Shown here: positions 56,821 to 64,000 of the stretch, piece after piece
How the letters are laid out: every line of letters begins with the position of its first letter
Numbering within the stretch: the first letter of the stretch is position 1
NCBI GenBank assembly: GCA_008973525.1
Contig: WACJ01000010.1
Span: 1,178,001 to 1,242,000 of the forward strand
DNA length: 64,000 bases
Direction: 5' to 3'
DNA from: Stenopsyche tienmushanensis
Taxonomy: Eukaryota > Arthropoda > Insecta > Trichoptera > Stenopsychidae
Position numbers and translations under genes: made by a program
The notes under the pieces: generated by a model
What the model was told of the DNA's origin: nothing
Seen by the model: only the letters and a program-made list of their open reading frames with translations
Databases searched by the model: none

Positions 56821-57868
56821 ATAATTCCCTGCATTTCAAAATAAAAATATCGCTAATCAGCGCATATTTTATATTATTGAAAAACGAAAATATTTATATT
56901 ATGAAATTCAAGAGTGAATAAAATAAATGGGGCCTATGCTCGTTTGATCATATTTTTCTGATGTCTGACGAAGTGGCAAGTCGCAAAAAATAAAATTTAT
57001 CTAAGGGCTATATTTAAGGATAGAGGCCTGCGTAAAAACAGAGTGACAGGCGTGATGATATACAGACATATTTCATGAAGAAATTTCATCTGAGGTACAT
57101 ATAAAAATAAACAAAATACCTAAACGACAGCTCATAAAACCAATTGATGGATGTGGCAATAAAAAATCATACGAATGCCACAAAAATTGATTAATCCAAA
57201 GCATCCATTGTGTAATTTGTAAAGATGAACAAATCGAATTTAATTTTAACCAATCGATGATATCCATCGCCACATATAAAATGATAGACAACAACAAGAT
57301 TCTTCGATAATCACTATCCTAGTCGGAGTACATATTTTTAAATCAACTACAAAGACTTGATCCTGGCATAAAGTGGGTGCTCCAGCCGCTCTGGGCCCTT
57401 TTGACGTCTAAAAAATGGGTTTTATCAATGAAATACGACATTGAAGCAACGGCCACGTACTACACTATCACCGAAAACGGAGTACTCCTTGGAATTTTAG
57501 TCTGCTGGTCACGTCACAGTTGTGAATCTTTTTTTTATTTCCCAATTATTTCTCATATATAGTACTTAAAGCCATCTTTGCTTTGAATTATTGTCCCACT
57601 AAATCATACGACATATTTTATAAAACGTCACAAAGAACAATATACGTGTGTATAATAGCATTTACCTTATATTTTGTTGAAATATGTATTTAAATTTAAA
57701 TATTTATATATATATATATATATATATATGCGTGTACTGCCGACAATAAGTTTGGAAACACTTAGTATATTATCGAGTTTTATATAAAAACAATAATTTA
57801 TCGCTACAAATAACATCTTTCTTTCTTATATTCTATACTATACCCCCCTTAGGTAACAATAAATTTAA
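56821..57868. other. no supported gene; AT microsatellite at 57704-57729
   Basis: A perfect TA dinucleotide run of about 13 units lies at 57704-57729. Positions 57360-57510 are less AT-rich with a 61-codon plus frame lacking any recognised domain. Nothing else supported. Confidence 0.5.
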
Positions 57869-57955
57869 CAGTCAACCCTACTATAGCATCGAGATAAATA
57901 CCACGCTATTAAAAAAAAAACGTTATAGAAAGTAAGGCACCTATACAAAATTTGG
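57869..57955 (-). mobile_element. pogo-like MITE, one end only
   Basis: CAGTCAACCCTACTATAGCA followed by TCGAGATAAATACCACGCTA is the 38848/63273 family end, reverse orientation, truncated near the start of Rep-C sequence. Confidence 0.7.
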
Positions 57956-57989
57956 GGCTAGGTTTTTTCAATTGTATTTTGTAATTTTT

Positions 57990-58652
57990 TAAGATTTTTT
58001 TATGCAAAAAGTATTACATATAGAATGTTGATATATAATAAATTGACTAAACAATCTTTATTGAACATAAAAATATTTTTTAAAGTTTGACAAAGTATAG
58101 TAGTGGAAGTTGGGGGAGACGTGTATGTAGATGAACGAGCGATGATATTCTTCACTATGGAAGTCCTAAGTCCTGAACAGGTGATTTGCAATAAAAAGAT
58201 TAAACATATTTTTACTTTTTATAATATCATGTATAGCTTAGATTATGATTAAGAAGAAATATTAAAAAATAAAAAAGTAATGAGCGACCCAAAAAAAGTT
58301 TGTGTTTTCATCAACTTTTTTTGTAGTTTTTTGTTCGTTAAATAAAAACCGTTAAATATTTTTGGATAATTGTATTCTATACGATGAAGACGTTTATTAT
58401 ATACGCATTTGCTAAATTTCATAAATAATGCTCATCTAGGGCGCGTGGGAGCACTTCCATTAGCTTGGATAAAGTAGTTCCGAGAAAAACGCGTTCAATG
58501 TTTCTCCTCTCCTCCGCAGGTTCTCCTCATCGGCCTATAAATTTGCAAATTTTATTTATATCGACTTGAAATTTCCTGATCGTGTTCTTAAACATTAGTT
58601 CTTTGTGATACATGAAAAAAAAAATTTTTTTTTAACCAAAAAGGTCCCTTAA
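57990..58652. mobile_element. Rep-C TTAA element, copy 3, left end lost
   Basis: Landmarks are TTATGCAAAAAGTATTACAT, GTCCTAAGTCCTGAACAGG, TTTTGTAGTTTTTTGTTCG, ATATCGACTTGAAATTTCCT, then AACCAAAAAGGTCCC plus TTAA (58649-58652). It includes the internal block absent from copy 1. The 63-codon minus frame at 58000-58191 is a by-product. Confidence 0.8.
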
Positions 58653-58804
58653 TGATTAATGAAAGCAACATTTATACTTTTATGAAATAGAAATATTCTT
58701 GTGTGTTTTATGTTATTAAAATGTTTTTTTTTTTCATGAAAGGTGAGTCAAATGCGATTCAAAAAGTACAAAAAGAAAAGAAACGGATATGGCTTCCTAA
58801 CCTT

Positions 58805-58875
58805 TTAACTGCCAGAGCGTCATGAGCGCGTACAAATGCGACTCGCCGGTGAGTCGTTGGCATTTAAATGGTTAA
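58805..58875. mobile_element. 71-bp TTAA-bounded mini-palindrome
   Basis: TTAA at 58805-58808 and 58872-58875. The centre, CGACTCGCCGGTGAGTCG (58840-58857), is a near-perfect palindrome. The outer arms (TTTTAACTGCCAGAGCGTC and, inverted, ATTTAAATGCCAACGACTC) match imperfectly. It could be a minimal piggyBac-type derivative. The second TTAA is shared with the next element. Confidence 0.5.
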
Positions 58876-59536
58876 GGAGATCATCCCGCGTGATGGCCCT
58901 TTTTAACCCTTTTTTTGGAATTTATATCCTAAATTGGACCCTAAATATTGAAAATTCGCTTTATCCAGATATTGTAAACTACATTTGTATATAATTTATT
59001 CTCGAAAAAATTCTATCTTTACAATAGAGAATAAAGATTTCTCAAGGAAATTAAATAAATCGGTTTTCATAGCCGCTTCCATTTTTTAAACGCTGCACCC
59101 AATGTGAATGAATTTCTGCCATAAGGCATTAGTTTTGAAGAGTTTTTTTTTGTTCTTAATATGACTAAAAATGTTCAGAAATTTCTCACTTTGAAACTGG
59201 GCTTTTTTTTATCAAGAAACAAAAGATGCGTCCCTAACGTATTTATTCCGCCGTTAAAATATCCATGCTTTTTCAGAAAGTTGAAAGATTGTTTAGCATC
59301 TATTTTTCTATTCATCCATCCAAAAAAATACGAATGGAAATCATAACCCTTTTGGCGGTATAATGTTGACATATGAATGGAAAGGGTTAAATTTTAGAAT
59401 GTTAACCGTGTTTTTAGTTGTAATACTATTTTAAATATTATACATTTTTCTGTTTATTAAAATTTCTTGAGAAATTTGAGAAATGAAAATAATCGAGAAA
59501 TCTTTATCTCTAGTCATACGGGATGACCCTCTTTAA
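58872..59536. mobile_element. TTAA-flanked element with GGTCATCCCG ends
   Basis: Left: TTAA then GGAGATCATCCCGCGTGATG. Right, on the complement: TTAA then AGAGGGTCATCCCGTATGAC. The interior is AT-rich, and 59030-59115 resembles 440-570. Complementary 61- and 65-codon frames at 59161-59372 have no domain. Another end of this family is at 24780. TTAA duplication suggests the piggyBac superfamily. Confidence 0.72.
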
Positions 59537-59865
59537 CCCCTAAAGGAGTACTGTGCCAGGGCCTGGCATCCCCCCCCTCCACTTTTCGGAGACAGATTGA
59601 GACAGACGTAGCGTAGTTCAGGAGACAGAGACGGAGAGCTTCCCCGCATGCATTGCACGATTGTATAGATCGTTAACCCAAATTTTATCGACTAATAATG
59701 ATTTCGATTTCAAGTGTGCTATTTGTTTACGCAAAGAAATTACCTAATATTTTGTGTTATCGACAGTGTTTATTTATTTGATTGCTTCCTGTTCGTGTCG
59801 AGTCTTTGTCCAATTATCATATCATCTTGTATGTTATCAACAATGTTTATTTACAATTGACTTAA
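59533..59865 (+). mobile_element. Rep-A TTAA element, copy e, 3' part missing
   Basis: It begins at the TTAA shared with the previous element (59533-59536) with CCCCTAAAGGAGTACTGTGC, then GAGACAGAGACGGAGAGCTT, TTAACCCAAATTTTATCGAC, TCGACAGTGTTTATTTATTT and ATCAACAATGTTTATTTACA. It is cut at the TTAA (59862-59865) that begins the next element. Confidence 0.72.
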
Positions 59866-60789
59866 GGCGTCTTCTCACTTTAGGCGCCTCAAAACTAGGC
59901 TATTTTCACGATTTTTTTTCGAGGATTTAGATCTATCTAGATATCGAGGATAAGGAGATAAAATGGATCTTATATAATAAACACATCATTCAAGTACATG
60001 AAAAAAAAATATTTTTACTTTTTTGAACAATTATTATAATAAAACAGTAGCATCGAAAAACCCGTGTAGAAATGTTATGTTCGTGGCTTGTTGATGGTAT
60101 CTCCGAGATGGGTCATTTGAAACAAAAAAATAAAACAGTTATAGATTCAGTATATCAATGGCTATAGCGCATATCATCAGATTTTTGATATTCGCGAAAA
60201 TAACAAAATGGCGCACGTTTTTCAAAAAAGTAAAAAAAAAACGCGTTTTTTTGGAGTTTTTTGTAAAAAAAATTTACTTAAAATCAAAATTTCAAAAATC
60301 TGATGATATGCGCTATAGCCATAACTATGAAGAATATGTCATTCAAATTTCATGACAATCAGCCGATAGTTTCCGAAATTTCATCAACAAGCCACCGAAA
60401 AACCTTGTTTTGAGATAAACGCGTTTAAAGTTTTGGTTGCAGAAAAATTGCCCAGACACAGCTGTTGAAACAATCGTTATTATTTTGGGTATTTCCTCCG
60501 AAGATCTTCATAATTTGGTTTCAAAACCTCGTGAATATCTTCAGTTAGAGCAAAAAAATATTTAAAAGTTTCTATCTGATTGTTTTTCACCACTTTCTTG
60601 TACTTGCACCATGAGTCTGAACAATACGTATGCAGCCGGGTACTCTCAGGTAGTCACCCAAAAATATAGTTAGACTCGTCCGATCTTTATGAAATTTCGA
60701 TATAACATTTTTGAAGATATGTACTTTCAAAATTTAAAATAAAATAAAAATCAATTTTTTTAAATTTGTAAAGTGAGAAGACGCCTTAA
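59862..60789. mobile_element. TTAA-flanked non-autonomous transposon (Tpal), copy 2
   Basis: This 928-bp unit has TTAA at 59862-59865 and 60786-60789 and perfect 17-bp TIRs (GGCGTCTTCTCACTTTA). It is highly similar to 9689-10600 with small indels. It includes a perfect 31-bp inverted repeat (60158-60188 and 60292-60322; arm begins ATGGCTATAGCGCATATCAT). The 65-codon frame beginning at 60158 starts in the left arm and runs through the right one. Its conservation mirrors the DNA rather than proving translation. Confidence 0.9.
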
Positions 60790-62389
60790 TTGATTTTGAA
60801 AATTCAAAAAAAATATCCAATAATATAATATATCAAGAATATTTTCCCAGTCTTTCATGTCAATCAAAGTAAAGCTTTAGGAGAAAAAGCCTTTGGAAAT
60901 TTAGATTATTAGGTTCGTCCGGCTGGGTGTGTCGTATTTAAATCACCTTAATTTTTAAGTCGGTGGATAATATATCTAAAAACACAGATCTTGTAAAATT
61001 TTGTATACTTCTTTTAGATAATATTGACTGGTGATTAGATGAAAGATTTTTTTATTTTCTTTGATCACAACTTATTTTACAAGGCAAATACGTGGCGTGG
61101 ATTTTACCGAAAATTGTACTATTTGCATAGAAATGCGCCAAAAATTCAAATTTCATTTTTTTAAAATCCTTTGTTCAATCAAGAGCTGTACTTATCTACT
61201 AAAAGAAAAGATTTTATATTTTTGATTTCACACAAATATATCATGAGTTATCATATTTTTAGGAGTCTCCGAAAACCGAGTCTCAACGGCTGAATTTTCA
61301 AAATGATAATATTACAAAATATTGTATAAATGTTGCTCTTGTATATGCTTTAAAGTTTGAATAAAATATTTCTTTCATTATATTGAGAAAATATGATTTT
61401 GTTATGCTTTTAATCCCTTAAAGCAATAGAAGCTTCATTCAGATCTTTCATTATTAATAGCAACTACTAAGTAATTACATGGCGTTTTACATGAGTTATA
61501 ATATGATTTTTTTAAGCCACACAAACGTGTTCAGAATAGTTCAAAATAATCGAGCTAAGCCTTGAAGTGATTTGAGGAGCTATTTCTTTCATCATACAGA
61601 TATTGTGTTCCATATCAAATTATTCGAGAAGTGTTGTATTTGATTACATTATACTCGGAAAGGAAGAAAATCAACTAGCTCAAATTTTATCTTCTCGGGG
61701 ACTCAACAAGTTGTAGCTTTAACATTCTAGCAATGAAACTCGGGAAAGTTTTTCGGCAAAACGCCAAAAACAACATTTCTGAAAACTTTTTCTACCACGA
61801 AATTGGTTGTACGTGCCCATTGCGGGGAATATTATCGGAATTCTTCCCGGAGAATCGCTTTATTTTTACAATGACTGATGAGATGAGAGCATTTTAATTT
61901 CTTTTTTCATTAGCGAAAAATAAGATAGATGTCGGACTTGCGACCGTCTTTTGCTAACTTGTGCTTTCAGGAAAATTTATTCAGAAATGCAAATGGCGAG
62001 CTAGTTACCTATTCGGATTATTGCAAAATGTAATGGAATTTATTCGCTAGCTTTTCATCGCGTTTGCATAGGACAAGTCGTATATTTACTTTAAAATTCA
62101 ACATTTTAAATGGAAATTTATGCATTCATAAAGTGCATATTCATTGGATCCGATTAATTGAAATAGTATATGATGGAAATAGTTGACGCATATCAATATA
62201 TATATATATATATAAAAGCAATCAACTCCTATCCTTATGGATTTCATTAAGTCTATTCATATGAAATGTCCGATTTTGAACTGAAATAAAACTCCATTAT
62301 TTGATTTATTTGACCAAAACTCCTAGAAATAGTTGATTCTATGAATTGCTATTTTTCCATTTGATAACGGAAATTGTTAGCTTGAAGAT
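60790..62389. other. no supported gene; AT microsatellite at 62195-62214
   Basis: AT-rich, with a TA run of about 10 units at 62195-62214 and a small GC-richer patch at 61795-61860. Nothing else supported. Confidence 0.5.
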
Positions 62390-62516
62390 GTGTTTGTGTA
62401 ATATATAATAAAATATGCATGTGACTGGTCTAGTGAGTGTTTTATGCTACGTAAAGGCGGCGGGACGCATGCGCGTAGTGTCTCTGTGATGTAAGCGACA
62501 GAAACAGATAAAGTAC
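62390..62516 (+). repeat. Rep-F, copy 4
   Basis: GCTTGAAGATGTGTTTGTGT, AATATATAATAAAAT, GTTTTATGCTACGTAAAGG, GCGGCGGGACGCATGCGCGT and TGTAAGCGACAGAAACAG match copies at 3331, 15085 and 38490. It directly precedes the LTR at 62517. Confidence 0.68.
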
Positions 62517-62789
62517 TGTAGCATGGACAATTTAACATCCCCATTTAAAAGCGTTTTTTGTCTGATCAGATTTAATTCTTCAGATTAACAGCAACATATT
62601 CCGTCTCTCTTTAGACGCAATGTGTTATTTTAACAGCGCCATCTTCTGTAGCGTTGTAAACACATTGCGGTCTGCAATACCGACCGATAGCTTCTTGCGC
62701 GTGCACCATTGCCGATTGGATGACGACGCGCAGGAGGAGTTGTTGGTTAGCCTTGGCTGCGGGAGGACGTCCTTCCCGCAGCCAGATCA
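62517..62789 (+). mobile_element. Rep-B LTR, 5' three quarters
   Basis: Starts TGTAGCATGGACAATTTAAC. Keeps TTCCGTCTCTCTTTAGACGC, TTTAACAGCGCCATCTTCTG, GATAGCTTCTTGCGCGTGCA, GACGCGCAGGAGG and the perfect hairpin CTGCGGGAGGACGTCCTTCC with CGCAG (62757 onward), then stops matching. The polyA-signal part is lost. The 94-codon plus frame (62620-62904) crosses the LTR border and is not a gene. Confidence 0.8.
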
Positions 62790-63272
62790 TACCTTTAGAA
62801 ATTTCCCTTCAATAGCTATAAAGATGGGAAGAAGAATTATAGTGGCCGTGAATAAATCCACCTTATTTGCAATATATCGTAGAATAGGAAATGAAATTTA
62901 CTAGAAACGAGTTACTAGTAAATCGTTGATGTGGCGCCTCTTTTCGATGAAATTTAGTTCAATTTGCACTATAAATGGAACTTAAAGCGTTTTAGTTAGA
63001 GACTCGAACAGAAAAACAACCTATTTAGATAGAAGATGCATATTATCTATCTTGATTTGTAAGCACAATGATAAATTTCAACCGTAAAGACGTTATATTT
63101 TTGAAGATCGTAGACTTAAGAAATTTCGTATGAAAGCAGCTGAGGTAATTTTGGTCATTCTTTAGCATTTATTCAGACAGTTTAAACAGAAATGAAATTG
63201 CTATCATATTTTGCCGTACTTGACACTATTATAAATTGTGGGATCTTCATCTTACAAATGCTTTATTTTGTA
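62790..63272. other. no gene seen
   Basis: AT-rich, nothing supported. Confidence 0.5.
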
Positions 63273-63472
63273 CAGTCAACCCTCCTATAGCGTCCACTTC
63301 GTTTGCATAAAAAACAAATAAAATACGTAATGTCAATGTCCCCTCGCGCGTATTAGTCATAAGCGCTTTTAACAACCTAAATATGTAGAAATTTTGTATA
63401 GGTGCCTAAATTTCTATAGCGTTTTGTTTCTATAGTATGGTCCCTATCTCGACGTTATAGGAGGGTTGGGTG
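63273..63472. mobile_element. pogo-like MITE (200 bp), both ends
   Basis: Left, after TA (63271-63272): CAGTCAACCCTCCTATAGCG. Right, on the complement: CACCCAACCCTCCTATAACG. The right TA is decayed to TT. The interior contains CGCGTATTAGTCATAAGCG, and GTGCCTAAATTTCTATAGCG near the right end, colinear with 38848-38998. Confidence 0.83.
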
Positions 63473-64000
63473 TTTTCGGTTAAACTAAATTGGTTAAAAT
63501 CTTTATACAGCACAAAAATGACGCCACTAATCTTGAAAAGATAAAAGATCAGCGTTTTTATGTAAAATACATAATTGTCAATAAAAATTGAATGCTTACA
63601 ACATTTGTAGTAAAAAATATATTTGAAAGGCCTATCTCAAAGCGAATGCTTTACATTAAAGAAAATTTGGGCAAAAACTTTATCTTAGATGGGAGAAATC
63701 ACCTCCTCGAAAACAAAGTGAAAAATTAATTAACTAGAACGATACTTTCCCGAATTGAAGAAGTTCTACAATAATCGTTGAGTGAGTTCTTTTCAGTTCC
63801 TTTCAATTATTTTTTTAATTACGTACGTATTGTGGAGGTCATGAAAACTTTTTGACGACTATCCTAATTGAAGATTCTTATGAATTTATTTGGCAATAAT
63901 TAAGTTCTTATTGAATTAATTAACATTTAAAGGATTGTTCATCAAATAAACAGTTTGAACAAAATACATTTACATAACTATGATATAAACACTTTTCGCT
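63473..64000. other. no gene or recognised repeat
   Basis: AT-rich to the end of the window, nothing supported. Confidence 0.5.

Noticed and set aside
1..64000. CRISPR arrays, operons, prophage or bacterial gene clusters
   Set aside because: No regularly spaced short repeats with unique spacers and no dense coding. Splice sites, SINEs and eukaryotic transposons show nuclear eukaryotic DNA.

Overview
The window looks like a gene-poor, strongly AT-rich piece of arthropod nuclear DNA. It has long non-coding stretches, isolated splice-flanked coding sequence, and dense decayed eukaryotic transposons: mariner, hAT, piggyBac/TTAA, pogo-like, R1-like and other non-LTR fragments, a tRNA-headed SINE and solo LTRs. 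There is no bacterial-style gene organisation, rRNA, intact tRNA gene or CRISPR. The species cannot be named from the sequence. The Dscam-like exon and the repeat spectrum point to an arthropod.

One host coding segment is convincing. It is a 143-bp internal exon on the minus strand (45416-45558) with clean splice sites, encoding the end of the first Ig domain of a Dscam-type cell-adhesion protein. No other Dscam exon was recognised, so much of the window is probably intron or flank of this gene. Several GC-richer islands (about 1120-1345, 15730-16060, 34860-34985, 39360-39870, 51060-51310) match no repeat here and are candidates for conserved non-coding DNA or unrecognised exons.

Layout. 0-10 kb: a 65-bp minisatellite made of transposase coding sequence, a deleted mariner, and a pogo-like element interrupted by a TTAA element. 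9.7-14.2 kb: two different TTAA-flanked non-autonomous elements plus piggyBac-like ends. 16-20.4 kb: a hAT-like repeat abutting an LTR with a tRNA-Leu-like primer site, a deleted mariner, and a hAT MITE with a perfect 8-bp target duplication. 26-34.5 kb: a SINE, a long foldback element with a second element nested inside, and a mariner pseudogene. 36-46.7 kb: hAT pieces including a transposase C-terminus, a Rep-D/Rep-C block, the Dscam exon and a piggyBac remnant. 48.6-63.5 kb: the most layered part, with duplicated reverse-transcriptase segments separated by a TTAA element and one interrupted by a SINE, an R1-like LINE fragment inside a mariner, several LTRs, and a chain of TTAA-delimited cassettes (58.0-60.8 kb) that share their boundary TTAAs.

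No element appears autonomous: every transposase or reverse-transcriptase trace is truncated, frameshifted or interrupted. Family names Rep-A, B, C, D, F and H are local labels. Copies were matched by eye, so boundaries marked 'about' may be off by tens of bases.
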